Positions 16,994-27,200 of a stretch of 64,000 bases of DNA are shown piece after piece (position 1 is the stretch's first letter; every line of letters starts with the position of its first letter). Origin of the DNA: UBA2897 sp036733925 (lineage in GTDB: Bacteria > Bacillota > Negativicutes > Selenomonadales > Selenomonadaceae); NCBI GenBank assembly GCA_036733925.1, contig DAIMZO010000006.1, forward strand, positions 24,748 to 88,747, written 5' to 3'. The notes beneath the pieces were generated by a model. That model did no database searches. It saw nothing but the letters and a program-made list of their open reading frames with translations, and had not been told where the DNA came from. The position numbers and the translations under genes were made by a program.

Positions 16994-18229
16994 ATGGAGA
17001 TTTCAAAGGAACAGCTGGAGCTTGTCAACGCGCGCATCGCGCAGCTGCTGCAGGCGGACAGCTTTTACGGGAAGAAACTGAAGGCGGCAGGCATCGACGG
17101 CGTGCAATCTGCAGATGATTTCAAAAAACTGCCTTTTTCTGAGAAAAAGGATCTGCGCGACGCGTATCCGCTCGGGCTCATGAGTGTGCCGGAGGAGAAG
17201 ATCGTGCGGATCCACTCGTCGTCCGGTACGACCGGCAAGCCGGTCATCGTGCCCTATACGACGCGGGATGTCGAGGACTGGGCGACACTTTTCGCGCGCT
17301 GCTATGAGATGGCTGGCGTCACGCCGATGGATCGCGTGCAGATCACGCCGGGCTATGGCCTCTGGACGGCCGGCATCGGCTTCCAGGCTGGCTGCGAGAA
17401 GCTCGGCGCGATGGCCGTCCCGATGGGGCCGGGCAACACGGAGAAGCAGCTGCAGATGATGGTCGACATGCAGAGCACGGTGCTCTGTGCGACGAGTTCC
17501 TACGCGCTGCTGCTCGCCGAGGCCATCGAGGCGAAGGGCATCAAGGACAAGATCCACCTGCGCAAGGGCGTCATCGGCTCGGAGCGCTGGAGCGAGAAGA
17601 TGCGCCAGTCCATCGAGGAGAAGCTCGGCATCGACGCCTACGACATCTACGGCCTGACCGAGATCTACGGGCCGGGCATCGGCATCAGCTGCGATGCGCA
17701 CGACGGCATCCACTATTGGGACGATTTCATCTACCTCGAGATCATCGACCCGCACACGGGCGAGAACCTGCCGGATGGCGAATGGGGCGAGATCGTCATC
17801 ACGACGCTCCGCAAGGAGGGCGCGCCGCTCATCCGGTTCCGCACGCATGACCTCTCGCGCATCCTGCCGGGGGACTGCCCATGCGGCAGCAAGTTCCCGC
17901 GCATCGATACGCTGCAGGGACGCACGGACGATATGTTCAAGATTAAGGGCGTCAACGTATTCCCGAGCCAGATCGAGGAGATCCTGCGCGACTTCCCGGA
18001 GGTGTCGAGCGAGTACCAGATCCATATCTCGCATCTCGATGGCAAGGACACGATGCGCCTCTACGTCGAGACCAACGGCAGCGTCGACTTCCTCGGCCTC
18101 GCCGCGCGCATCGCGACGGCGGTCAAGCACCGCATCGGCTTCACGCCGCTCGTCAAAGTCGTCGAAGTCGGCGTCCTCCCGCGTTCTGAGAAGAAGACCA
18201 AACGCGTCATCGACACGCGCTTCCAGTAA
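16994..18229 (+). CDS. paaK: Phenylacetate-CoA ligase family enzyme
   Basis: 411-residue adenylate-forming enzyme. The phosphate-binding loop SSSGTTGKPVIVPYT lies at about 72-86 and YGLTEIYGPG further on. A C-terminal lid domain has GRTDDMFKIKGVNVFP. The family activates arylacetates to CoA thioesters. Behind iorAB it could instead run toward arylacetate plus ATP, which would conserve energy from Ior-made aryl-acetyl-CoA; that direction is inferred. The ATG at 16994 follows GGAAGGAAAT; the gap to iorB is one base. Confidence 0.9.
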   Translation: MEISKEQLELVNARIAQLLQADSFYGKKLKAAGIDGVQSADDFKKLPFSEKKDLRDAYPLGLMSVPEEKIVRIHSSSGTTGKPVIVPYTTRDVEDWATLFARCYEMAGVTPMDRVQITPGYGLWTAGIGFQAGCEKLGAMAVPMGPGNTEKQLQMMVDMQSTVLCATSSYALLLAEAIEAKGIKDKIHLRKGVIGSERWSEKMRQSIEEKLGIDAYDIYGLTEIYGPGIGISCDAHDGIHYWDDFIYLEIIDPHTGENLPDGEWGEIVITTLRKEGAPLIRFRTHDLSRILPGDCPCGSKFPRIDTLQGRTDDMFKIKGVNVFPSQIEEILRDFPEVSSEYQIHISHLDGKDTMRLYVETNGSVDFLGLAARIATAVKHRIGFTPLVKVVEVGVLPRSEKKTKRVIDTRFQ

Positions 18230-18248
18230 AACAGAGCAAGCCTGAGAA

Positions 18249-18284
18249 GGATGCTGCGGCATTTGTTGCAGCATCCTTTTTTTT
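18249..18284 (+). terminator. Terminator of the ior-paaK operon
   Basis: A 10-bp stem (GGATGCTGC and its complement, one mismatch) followed by eight Ts. A strong intrinsic terminator. Confidence 0.9.
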
Positions 18285-18310
18285 GCATGCAAATATATCG
18301 AACAAAATAC

Positions 18311-18339
18311 TAGACAAATCCGAGAAAACGCGCTATAGT
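18311..18339 (+). promoter_or_regulatory. Promoter of the HIT gene
   Basis: TAGACA (-35) and TATAGT (-10) separated by exactly 17 bp, 75 bp before the HIT start. Confidence 0.7.
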
Positions 18340-18414
18340 AATTTATGTAAAACGGTTTCGTAAAGACGGAATCCGTGAAGGATGAGAAGGTTTTCTAGGA
18401 TTCGAGGTATGATT

Positions 18415-18843
18415 ATGCATAGCGAAAAAGATCAGAACTGCGCGTACTGCATGAGGAACGAGCTGCTCGACGCATTCGGGATTTTCGTACAGGAGCTCCC
18501 GTCGAGCATACTGGTGCTCTTCAAGGAGCAGAGTCATCCGGGGCGCTGCATCGTGGCGTCCAAATATCATGTCAGCGAGATCACGGATCTCACCGAAGAG
18601 AAGATGGACGCATTTCTGCGCGATGTCCGCCACGTTGCACAGGCCATGCACAAGGCATTCCACCCGGACAAGGTCAACTACGGCGCCTACGGCGACACGG
18701 GGAAACACCTCCACGTCCACCTCGTGCCGAAATACAAAGACGGCTTCGAGTGGGGTGGCACATTCGCGATGAACCCGCAGAAGAAATTCCTGATCGATGA
18801 AGAATACAAGGAAATGATTGCAAAACTGCAGGCGGCTCTTTGA
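18415..18843 (+). CDS. HIT family protein
   Basis: 142-residue nucleotide hydrolase/transferase of the histidine-triad superfamily. The triad is HLHVHLVPK near the C-terminus. An N-terminal CxxC (CAYC) can hold zinc, as in several HIT proteins. The substrate is unknown; many relatives hydrolyse dinucleoside polyphosphates or nucleotide phosphoramidates. The ATG at 18415 is favoured because GAGGT (18404-18408) lies 6 bases before it. It has its own promoter and is not in an operon. Confidence 0.85.
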   Translation: MHSEKDQNCAYCMRNELLDAFGIFVQELPSSILVLFKEQSHPGRCIVASKYHVSEITDLTEEKMDAFLRDVRHVAQAMHKAFHPDKVNYGAYGDTGKHLHVHLVPKYKDGFEWGGTFAMNPQKKFLIDEEYKEMIAKLQAAL

Positions 18844-18858
18844 GGCTGATCCTGTGCA

Positions 18859-18903
18859 GCACAATAAGCCGGCCGAATCCTGCTTTCGGCCGGCTTATTG
18901 TGC
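18859..18903 (+). terminator. Bidirectional 19-bp perfect stem-loop
   Basis: Arms 18859-18877 and 18885-18903 are perfectly complementary around a 7-base loop. It lies between the convergent HIT and aldo-keto reductase genes, so it can end both transcripts. There is no T-run. Confidence 0.8.
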
Positions 18904-18931
18904 TATTTTGGAGGCGGCAGGAAGCATCCTT

Positions 18932-19963
18932 TTATCGGATGAGCCCCTGTACACCGGGTGCAAAGGAAATCTTGTCGATACGTGTGCGTTCTTCTTCGCT
19001 GAAAGAGGTGTTTTCTATTGCCCGGATATTGTCGAGAATCTGCGAGGGCTTTGAGGCACCAATCAGCACGGTAGTGATGGCGCTGTCTTTGAGATCCCAG
19101 GCGAGGGCCATTTCTGCGAGCGTCTGGCCGCGCTCTTCGGCAATCTTGTTCAGCTCGCGGATGGCTTGCATCTTTTCCGGGGTCAGGGATTTTTCCTTCA
19201 GGAAACGTCCGTCGCGATGGATGCGGCTGTCCGCAGGGATGCCGTGCAGATAGCGGTTGGTCAGGAGCCCCTGGCAGAGTGGGCTGAAAGCGACGATGCC
19301 GAGCCCGAGGGCGGCGGATGTCTCTTTCAGACCGTTGTGCTCGATGGTACGGTCGAAAATGGAATAGCGATTCTGGTTGACGATGAACGGCACATGCAAT
19401 TCGCGCAGGATTGCGGCAGCGTGCTCGAGCGTCGGCCCATCGTAATTGGAGAAGCCGACGTAGAGCGCCTTGCCGCTGCGGACAATCTGCGCGAGGGCGC
19501 CCATCGTTTCCTCAAGCGGCGTGTCCGGATCCATGCGGTGATGGTAGAAAATATCGACGTAATCGAGGTGCATGCGCTGCAGGCTCTGATCGAGGCTCGC
19601 CATCAGATATTTGCGGCTGCCCCAGTTGCCGTAGGGCCCCGGCCACATATCGTAGCCGGCTTTCGTCGCGATGATGAGCTCGTCGCGGTACGGGCGGAAC
19701 AGGTCATCGTACAGGCGGCCGAAATTCCGCTCCGCGCTGCCGTAGGCCGGTCCATAGTTGTTCGCGAGGTCAAAATACGTGATGCCGTGGTCAAAGGCTG
19801 TCGTGAGCAATGCGCGCATATCTGCGTAGGATGCCGTGTCGCCAAAGTTGTGCCAGAGTCCGAGGGCCAGCCGTGGCAGGCGCAGCCCGCTGTTTCCGCA
19901 ATGCGGGTATTCCATCTTGTCATAACGCGACGGATCCGCAACGTAATCTTTCTCAATATCCAT
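18932..19963 (-). CDS. Aldo/keto reductase (YghZ-like)
   Basis: 343-residue NADPH-dependent reductase of the YghZ/voltage-channel-beta-like AKR branch. The tetrad residues appear in FDLANNYG (Asp and Tyr), the lysine in IIATKAGYDMWPGPYG and the histidine in YHHRMDP. A C-terminal NADP-binding stretch contains VLIGASKPSQILDN. E. coli YghZ reduces L-glyceraldehyde 3-phosphate and methylglyoxal; the substrate here is not known. It is a single gene with its own ribosome site (AGGGGG). Confidence 0.9.
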   Translation of the reverse strand: MDIEKDYVADPSRYDKMEYPHCGNSGLRLPRLALGLWHNFGDTASYADMRALLTTAFDHGITYFDLANNYGPAYGSAERNFGRLYDDLFRPYRDELIIATKAGYDMWPGPYGNWGSRKYLMASLDQSLQRMHLDYVDIFYHHRMDPDTPLEETMGALAQIVRSGKALYVGFSNYDGPTLEHAAAILRELHVPFIVNQNRYSIFDRTIEHNGLKETSAALGLGIVAFSPLCQGLLTNRYLHGIPADSRIHRDGRFLKEKSLTPEKMQAIRELNKIAEERGQTLAEMALAWDLKDSAITTVLIGASKPSQILDNIRAIENTSFSEEERTRIDKISFAPGVQGLIR

Positions 19964-20080
19964 AAAGTTTTGCCCCCTATCCTTATCCGTTTTTGATTCG
20001 ACGGAACGGCATCGGTTTCCTGCAAGAGGGGAAATGATTGCGAAGCTGCGGGAGGCGTTTTGATTTACCCCTTATACAGC

Positions 20081-20109
20081 TTGACAGGGGCGGGTGCTTT
20101 TGCTAGACT
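20081..20109 (+). promoter_or_regulatory. Promoter of the glyQS operon
   Basis: A perfect TTGACA and TAGACT at 17-bp spacing, just before the T-box leader. Confidence 0.8.
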
Positions 20110-20114
20110 AAAGG

Positions 20115-20320
20115 GAGCGATGAGAAAGAGGAGTAGCGCCCTCGAGCGAGCCGGGATGGTGTGAGCCGGCGATGGCGTGAAAGGCACTTTGGAGCGGAAA
20201 AGCATAGAATTTGAGGTGGGCGCGGCACGGCCGCGTCAATCAGGGTGGAACCGCGGAACCATCGATAGATATGGTCTCGTCCCTGTAGCGTTGTATGCGT
20301 TACGGGGACGGGACTTTTTT
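20115..20320 (+). ncRNA. T-box riboswitch, glycyl (specifier GGC)
   Basis: A leader RNA that senses uncharged tRNA-Gly. The conserved T-box AGGGTGGAACCGCG spans 20242-20255. A Stem I with an apical GGATGGTGTG-type loop precedes it. On the 3' side of Stem I, GAAAGGCACTTTGG presents the codon GGC (20183-20185) in the specifier position. A terminator (stem 20274-20314, T-run to 20320) competes with the antiterminator formed by the T-box. The first downstream gene is glyQ, matching the specifier. The region from the AKR start (19964) to glyQ holds only this and the promoter. Confidence 0.93.
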
Positions 20321-20354
20321 CGTCCCTGCAAGGCAGAGAAAGAGGAGTGGAAAA

Positions 20355-21239
20355 ATGAACTACCAAAACATGATCCTCGCTCTCCAGCAATTCTGGTCAG
20401 AGCATGGAGCCATGCTCGGCGAGGGCTACGATGTGGAGAAGGGCGCCGGCACGATGAACCCGGCGACGTTCTTGCGCGTGCTCGGCCCGGAACCGTGGCA
20501 TATCGCGTATGTGGAGCCGTCGCGCCGTCCGGCAGACGGCCGCTACGGGGACAACCCGAACCGCCTGTATCAGCATCATCAGTTCCAGGTCATCATGAAG
20601 CCGTCGCCGAACAACATCCAGGAGCTCTACCTCGCGTCGCTCGAGCGCCTCGGCATCGACCCGAAGCAGCACGATATCCGCTTCGTCGAGGATAACTGGG
20701 AGTCGCCGACGCTCGGCGCCTGGGGGCTCGGCTGGGAGGTCTGGCTCGACGGCATGGAGATCACGCAGTTCACGTATTTCCAGCAGATCGGCAGTCAGGA
20801 TATCAAGCCGGTCGCTTCGGAGATCACGTACGGCCTCGAGCGCCTCGCGATGTACATCCAGGGCGTCGAGAACGTCTACGATCTGCAGTGGAACGACGAC
20901 TACACCTATGGCGACGTGTTCCATCAGAACGAGTACGAGCAGTCCTGCTATGCGTTCGACCTGTCGGACGAGAAGCTGCTGTTCGAGCTCTTCGATAAAT
21001 ACGAGGCCGAGGCCGTCCGCATCATCAAGGAGGGCTATGTGCATCCGGCTTATGACTACGTGCTGAAATGCTCGCATACGTTCAATCTGCTCGATGCGCG
21101 CGGGGCCATCTCGGTCTCGCAGCGCGCCGCATTCATCGGCCGCGTGCGTAAGCTCGCGCGTCTCTGCGCGGAGTGCTATCTCGAGCAGCGCGAGAAGCTC
21201 GGTTATCCGATGTTGCATAAAGGGGAGGTAAAAGCATGA
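20355..21239 (+). CDS. glyQ: Glycyl-tRNA synthetase alpha chain
   Basis: Catalytic subunit of the bacterial alpha2-beta2 glycyl-tRNA synthetase, 294 residues, standard length. The hallmark segments MNPATFLRVLGPEPW, VEPSRRPADGRYG and a class II core (EITYGLERLAMYIQG) are present. The ATG at 20355 has GAGGAGTGG upstream; the frame is open further back only within the T-box terminator. It overlaps glyS by 4 bp and is controlled by the T-box. Confidence 0.97.
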   Translation: MNYQNMILALQQFWSEHGAMLGEGYDVEKGAGTMNPATFLRVLGPEPWHIAYVEPSRRPADGRYGDNPNRLYQHHQFQVIMKPSPNNIQELYLASLERLGIDPKQHDIRFVEDNWESPTLGAWGLGWEVWLDGMEITQFTYFQQIGSQDIKPVASEITYGLERLAMYIQGVENVYDLQWNDDYTYGDVFHQNEYEQSCYAFDLSDEKLLFELFDKYEAEAVRIIKEGYVHPAYDYVLKCSHTFNLLDARGAISVSQRAAFIGRVRKLARLCAECYLEQREKLGYPMLHKGEVKA

Positions 21240-23302
21240 GCAAAGATCTGTTACTCGAAATCGGTACGGAAGAGGTTCCGGCTCATGTGATGCCGGGCAC
21301 GCTGAAGCAGCTCGCGGAGCACGCGGAAAAGGCGCTCGAGGAAAACCGGATTGCCTATGAATCCGTCCTCACGCTCGGCACGCCGCGCCGCATGGCGCTG
21401 CTCGTCAAAGGCCTCGCGGAAAAGCAGCAGGATGTCTCGAGCGAGAACCGCGGCCCGTCCATCAAGATCGCGTTCGACGCGGACGGCAACCCGACGAAGG
21501 CTGCACAGGGCTTCGCGCGCGGGCAGGGCGTCGACCCGGCGGATCTCGTGCAGAAGGACGGCTACGTCTACGCAATGGTGCACGAGGCCGGCAAGGATAC
21601 GGCGAAGCTCTTGCGGACGATCCTGCCGGAGCTCATCTGCGGGCTGAATTTCCCGACCAATATGCGCTGGGCGGATCTCGACTTCAAGTTCATCCGCCCA
21701 ATCCGCTGGATTGTCGCGCTCTACGATAAGGACGTCATCCCGTTCGCGGTCGCGGAGGTTCCGTCCGGCCGCACGTCGCGCGGGCACCGCTTCCTGTCGC
21801 AGGGCGACTTCGATATCCCGGATGCCGACAGCTATGAGAAGGCCTGCGAGGAGCAGTACGTCATTGTGGATCCGGAGAAGCGCGGCAAGATGATCCGCGA
21901 GCAGATCCAGGCCGTCGCGAAGGAGAGCGGCGGCGAGGTCGAGATTAACGAGGATCTGCTCGAAGAGGTTCTCTACCTCGTCGAGTATCCGACGGCTCTT
22001 GCGGGCAAGTTCGAGGAGAAATACCTCCAGCTGCCGGAGGAGGCCGTTATCACGCCGATGCGCGACCATCAGCGCTATTTCCCGGTCAAGGATGCCGATG
22101 GCAAGCTCATGAACCTATTCATCACCGTGCGCAACGGCGGCAAGGAGTATCTCGAAACCGTCCAGCACGGCAACGAGCGCGTGCTCCGCGCCCGCCTCGC
22201 CGATGCACAGTTCTTCTTCGATGAGGACCGCAAGAAGAGCCTCGAACAGCACCGTGAGAAGCTCTCGACGGTCGTGTTCCAGCAGGGCCTCGGCACGATG
22301 CTCGAGAAATCCGACCGCCTCGTGGCGCTCAGCGGCTACATCGCTGCGGAGGTGCACGCCGACGAGAAGACGGAGAAACACGCGCTGCGCGCTGCGTATC
22401 TCTGCAAGGCGGATCTCGTGACGGGCATGGTCACGGAGTTCACGGAGCTGCAGGGTATCATGGGCCGTGAGTACGCGAAGCTCGATGGCGAATGCGAGAA
22501 GACGGCCATCGCAATCGACGAGCACTACAAGCCGCGTTTTGCCGGCGACAGCCAGCCGCAGACGCTGGCCGGCCGCATCGTGAGTCTCGCCGATAAAGTC
22601 GATACCATCGTCGGTATGTTCAGCATCGGCAAGATCCCGACGGGCTCGCAGGATCCGTTCGGCCTGCGCCGTCAGGCACTCGGCATCGCGCACATGATGA
22701 TCGAGGCGAAGTGCAGCCTGCCACTAGCAAAGGTCGTCGAGAAGGCGATGGAGCTCTATTCGGTCACGGATGAGGAAAAGCGCGCGAAGCTGCTCGCCGC
22801 AGTACGCGATTTCCTGCAGCTCCGCATGAAGAACGTGCTCGAGGAGGAGGGCATCCGCTACGACGTCATCGACGCGGTGCTCGCGACGATGGAGGATATG
22901 AACCTCTATGGCACGTATCTGCGCGCGAAAGCCGTCATGGCCTTCGTGCAGACGCCGGAGGCTGCCAAGCACATCCAGGCGCTTGTCCGCGCGGCGAACC
23001 TCGCCGCGAAGGCGGATAGCGCCGCCATCGACGCAACACTTCTGCAGGAAGCGGAGGAAAAGAGCCTGTATCAGGCCTATACCTCGACGGAGAGCGCGAT
23101 GAAGAGCCTTGTGCCGGACAGCGACTACGCTGGCGCTATCGACGCGCTCACGGAGCTCACGGGCCCGATTGACGCGTTCTTCGACAAGATCATGGTCATG
23201 GTCGAGGACGAGGCCGTCCGCAGTAACCGACTCAATCTTCTGAAGTCCATCGACGACCTTGAGAAGCAGGTCGCGGACTTCAAGCAGATCGTCCTTGACT
23301 GA
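21236..23302 (+). CDS. glyS: Glycyl-tRNA synthetase beta chain
   Basis: 688 residues, the usual size. Parts seen: N-terminal LLLEIGTEEVPAHVM, an HD-like domain, GSQDPFGLRRQALGIAHM, and the C-terminal anticodon-binding DALR-like region. It is required for tRNA binding by the alpha chain. It is translationally coupled to glyQ (ATGA overlap) and followed by a strong terminator. Confidence 0.97.
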   Translation: MSKDLLLEIGTEEVPAHVMPGTLKQLAEHAEKALEENRIAYESVLTLGTPRRMALLVKGLAEKQQDVSSENRGPSIKIAFDADGNPTKAAQGFARGQGVDPADLVQKDGYVYAMVHEAGKDTAKLLRTILPELICGLNFPTNMRWADLDFKFIRPIRWIVALYDKDVIPFAVAEVPSGRTSRGHRFLSQGDFDIPDADSYEKACEEQYVIVDPEKRGKMIREQIQAVAKESGGEVEINEDLLEEVLYLVEYPTALAGKFEEKYLQLPEEAVITPMRDHQRYFPVKDADGKLMNLFITVRNGGKEYLETVQHGNERVLRARLADAQFFFDEDRKKSLEQHREKLSTVVFQQGLGTMLEKSDRLVALSGYIAAEVHADEKTEKHALRAAYLCKADLVTGMVTEFTELQGIMGREYAKLDGECEKTAIAIDEHYKPRFAGDSQPQTLAGRIVSLADKVDTIVGMFSIGKIPTGSQDPFGLRRQALGIAHMMIEAKCSLPLAKVVEKAMELYSVTDEEKRAKLLAAVRDFLQLRMKNVLEEEGIRYDVIDAVLATMEDMNLYGTYLRAKAVMAFVQTPEAAKHIQALVRAANLAAKADSAAIDATLLQEAEEKSLYQAYTSTESAMKSLVPDSDYAGAIDALTELTGPIDAFFDKIMVMVEDEAVRSNRLNLLKSIDDLEKQVADFKQIVLD

Positions 23303-23332
23303 GACTTGGCGGAAAGATAAAGCTGACTATGG

Positions 23333-23373
23333 AACAGCGGGGAAACGGCAATCGTTTCCCCGCTGTTTTTTTT
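23333..23373 (+). terminator. Terminator after glyS
   Basis: A perfect 15-bp stem (23333-23347 with 23353-23367), 5-base loop and eight Ts. Confidence 0.93.
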
Positions 23374-23472
23374 GCGTGCTGGCAGGAATGCGCCGGTCGC
23401 CCGGCGAAATACTAAGCAGAAAGCAAAGGGGAAAAGCGGATGTACTGCCCTTGGGGGAAGGGGGGACGGATT

Positions 23473-24105
23473 ATGCTGCTCGAGTCACTTTGTTCTATCG
23501 CGGTCTACTGTCCGCGATGCGGGCGGGTGGAAATCCAGGACATCCCGGTGTTCGAGAACGGGCGCCGCGTGCTCTATTGCAAGAATTGCGGCAACGCGCT
23601 CGTATCCTGGGAAGTCCGGCCGCGCAAGGGGCTGTTGCTGTCGCTGACCTGCGGGCTCTGCGGGGCCGCGATAGAGAAGACGTTTTCGCTGCATCAGCTG
23701 CACAAGATCCGTTTTGAGAAGTTGTACTGCGAGAAAGACCATTTCGAGCTCGGCTATATCGGGCGATGGCAGGACATCGCAGAATTCATCGATTTCAATG
23801 CGGCGGAGTACGACGCGCTGCATCCGGGAGAGGAAGCGGATGCGCTGGAGCATCAGCAGGCGCTCCTCGAGGCGGTGAACCGCGCGCACGAGCGGATCCT
23901 GCTCGGGGATCTCGCCTGCCCATGTGGCAGCACGGCAATCACAGTCGGCATTGTCGGCGATTCCGTGCTGCTCGAGTGCACGGACTGCGGGAGCAGCTGC
24001 CTGCTTCCCGCGCGGACGGGGAAGGATCTCCAGCAGATCCTGTGCGGCGATGCGCGGAATTTCCCATGGAAGCGGGAACTTCCGCTTGACATGCTGAGAA
24101 AATAA
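23473..24105 (+). CDS. Zinc-ribbon protein of unknown function
   Basis: 210 residues with no family that I recognise. It carries a series of CxxC knuckles: YCPRCG, YCKNCG and TCGLCG in the first 70 residues, then CPCG and CTDCG near 155-175, enough for two or three zinc ribbons. The middle is helical and acidic. The ATG at 23473 follows a GGAAGGGGGG site; the frame is open to 23440 but without a better start. It lies alone between glyS and mfd, each separated by a terminator. Confidence 0.7.
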   Translation: MLLESLCSIAVYCPRCGRVEIQDIPVFENGRRVLYCKNCGNALVSWEVRPRKGLLLSLTCGLCGAAIEKTFSLHQLHKIRFEKLYCEKDHFELGYIGRWQDIAEFIDFNAAEYDALHPGEEADALEHQQALLEAVNRAHERILLGDLACPCGSTAITVGIVGDSVLLECTDCGSSCLLPARTGKDLQQILCGDARNFPWKRELPLDMLRK

Positions 24106-24169
24106 AGATATGATGAAAGAATGTGGCGGGCTGGAATGATGCGGCCCGCGCGCAGAAAAAGGAATACAG

Positions 24170-24198
24170 GGCACACGGGTTCATCCGTGCGCCTTTTT
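24170..24198 (+). terminator. Terminator before mfd
   Basis: A 9-bp stem with one mismatch (24170-24178 with 24185-24193) followed by five Ts. It ends the zinc-ribbon gene transcript. The rest of the 190-bp gap before mfd shows no clear element. Confidence 0.7.
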
Positions 24199-24297
24199 GT
24201 GGACTATCCGGGCGGCCGCGAAGCGTGCGCGCCCTGACAGTCCTGTTTTCGTGTTTTTCACGGGAAAATCCATCAAGCTAAAGGAGTATCGGTTCTG

Positions 24298-27200
24298 ATG
24301 CAGGCATTATTTCGGGCACTGGCGGAAGAAAAAGCAGCGGCGGAGCTCGCAGCGCGTTTTGAGGGCGGCCCTTGCAGCGCGTTCGTCTACGGCATGAGCG
24401 GGGCATGGAAGCACGCCATCTTTGCGATGTGCTATGACCATCACCCGCAGCCGACGGTCCTTCTCGTACAGAATCAGAAGGCGGCCGCGGAGTGGCGCGA
24501 GGATTTCCTGTCCCTGCTGCCTGGCACGCGCGTCGTCGAGCTCCCGGCGCTCGATAACATGCAGGTCAATGCGGCGGCGCGGAGCATGGAGCGCGCGGCA
24601 AAGCGCATGGAGGTGCTCGCGCGCCTCATGCGGAAGGAGAATGTCATCGTGCTCGCGACGGCGGAGGCCGCCGTGCAGAAGGGCATGAGCCGCAAGGACT
24701 TCGAGCGCCTTTCCGTGCATCTGGAGATCGGCGATGTCATGGAACGGGAGACACTGCTCGCGCGCCTCGTCGACCTCGGCTATGAATCGGTGCCGGAGGT
24801 TGAGACGCGCGGACAGTTCAGCGCGCGCGGCGGGATTGTCGATGTCTTCTCCATTCACGCGGAGCATCCGGCCCGCATCGAGTTCTTCGATGACGAGATC
24901 GATTCGCTCCGCGCCTTCGACCTTGAGACCAAGCGTTCCCTGCAGAACATCGGCAAGGTGGACATCCTGCCGGTTGCGCAGACCGATGCGGCCGGGAAGC
25001 CAGAACTTTTCTTGTCGTATCTCGATGGGAAGGGCGCCGTCCTGATCGACGAGCCGCTCCGCGTGCGGGAGGCCATCCGCACGAAGGTCAAGGAGAACCC
25101 CGAGCTCAAGGGCAAGATCTACAGCTGGGAGAATCTCGTCAGCGCGGCTGAGGGGAACCGCGTCTTCTACCTCGCGCTGCTCCTGCAGCAGGTGCACGGT
25201 GCAGAGCTCGACGCGACCATCTCAATAACCGCGACGGCCATGACGCCGTTCCAGCGTCAGATGGATCTCCTCGAGAGCGAGGCCGGGCGCTGGCTCGGGG
25301 CGAAGCAGCGCGTCCTGATCCTGCTCGGCACGCGGGAGAAGGCGGAGAGCCTGCGGGAATTCTTCGCGCGCAAGCGCATCCCATCGCTCGTCGTCGCGGA
25401 TGACGCGGTGCTGCGCCCGGACTGCTTGAACCTCGCGGTCGGGACGCTGATCGGCGGCTTTGAGCTCACGAGCGACCGCCTCGTCGTTGTGACGGAGAAA
25501 GATATCTTCGGGCATCAGAAGCATCGGCGCGTGACGCATACGGCGAATACGGGCGAGCGGATTTCGCATTTCCGCGAAATCCGGCCCGGCGATTACGTCG
25601 TGCACGAGGCGCATGGTATCGGCAAATACCTCGGCGTCGTGACGCTCGAGGTCGGCGGCGTGCACAAGGACTACCTGCATATCCAGTACGGCGGCGACGA
25701 CAAGCTCTATGTGCCGACGGATCAGGTGCAACTGCTGCAGAAATACATCGGTGCCGAGGGCGAGGTGCCGCGGCTCTCGCGCATGGGCGGCACGGAGTGG
25801 ACGAAAGCGAAGAACCGCGCGCGCAAGTCGGTCGAAGATATCGCAAAGAAGCTCATCGAGATCTACGCGAAGCGCAAGGACGCCGAGGGCTTCGCGTTCT
25901 CGCCGGATGACGCGAGCCAGCGCGAGTTCGAGGATGCGTTCCCGTATCAGGAGACCGAGGATCAGCTGCGCGCAGCGGCGGAGATCAAGGCGGATATGGA
26001 GAAGCCGCGCCCGATGGACCGCCTGCTCTGCGGCGATGTCGGTTTCGGCAAGACCGAGGTCGCCATCCGCGCGGCGTACAAGGCCGTCATGGACGGCAAG
26101 CAGGTCGCTGTGCTCGTGCCGACGACGGTGCTTGCGATGCAGCATTACCAGACGTTTTCCGAGCGTTTCCATGGATTTCTGCCGACGGTCGATGTCATCT
26201 GCCGCTTCCGCACGCCGAAGGAGCAGAAGGCGACGCTCGAGAAGGTCGAGCAGGGCGATGTCGATATCCTGATCGGCACGCACGCCATCCTGAACCAGAA
26301 AAAGGTGCATTTCAAAGACCTCGGTCTGCTGATCGTCGATGAGGAACAGCGGTTCGGCGTCAAGCAGAAGGACAAGATCCGCGGGCTCGCGGCGGGGCTC
26401 GATGTGCTGACGCTCTCCGCGACGCCGATTCCGCGCACCCTGCACATGTCGCTGGTCGGCGCGCGCGACATGAGCCTCATCGAGACGGCGCCGGCCGAGC
26501 GCTTCCCCGTGCAGACCTACGTGGTCGAGAACAACGACCAGATCTTGCAGAACGCCATCCGGCGCGAGATCAAGCGCGGCGGACAGATTTACTTCATCTA
26601 CGACCGCGTCGCGACCATCGGGCACATGCGAGACCGCCTGAAGGCGCTCGTACCGGAGGCGCGCATCGGCGTCGCGCACGGGCAGATGCCGGAGGAGATC
26701 CTCGAGAGCGTCATGATGGATTTCTACGAGGGGAACTACGATGTCCTGCTCGCGACTTCCATCGTCGAGAACGGGCTCGATGTCGCGAACGCGAATACAA
26801 TCATCGTCTACAACGCGGATCATTTCGGGCTCTCGCAGCTCTACCAGATGCGCGGCCGCGTCGGGCGTTCGCATCACATGGCCTTCGCGTACTTCGTCTA
26901 TCAGGCGGACAAGGTGCTGACGGAGACCGCGGAAAAGCGCCTGCACGCGATGAAGGAATTCGCGGAGCTCGGCGCGGGCTTCAAGATCGCGATGCGCGAC
27001 CTCGAGATCCGCGGGGCCGGGAACCTGCTCGGTGCACAGCAGCACGGGCATATCGCGAGCGTCGGCTTCGAGATGTACTGCAAGCTGCTCGAGGAGGCAG
27101 TCGAGCGCCTGCAGAAGGGCAAGGAGGCCGTCAAAGAGGAGGAGAAGCCAGAGCCTCTGCTCACGCTGACGGTCGAGGCGTATCTCGACGGCGGCTACAT

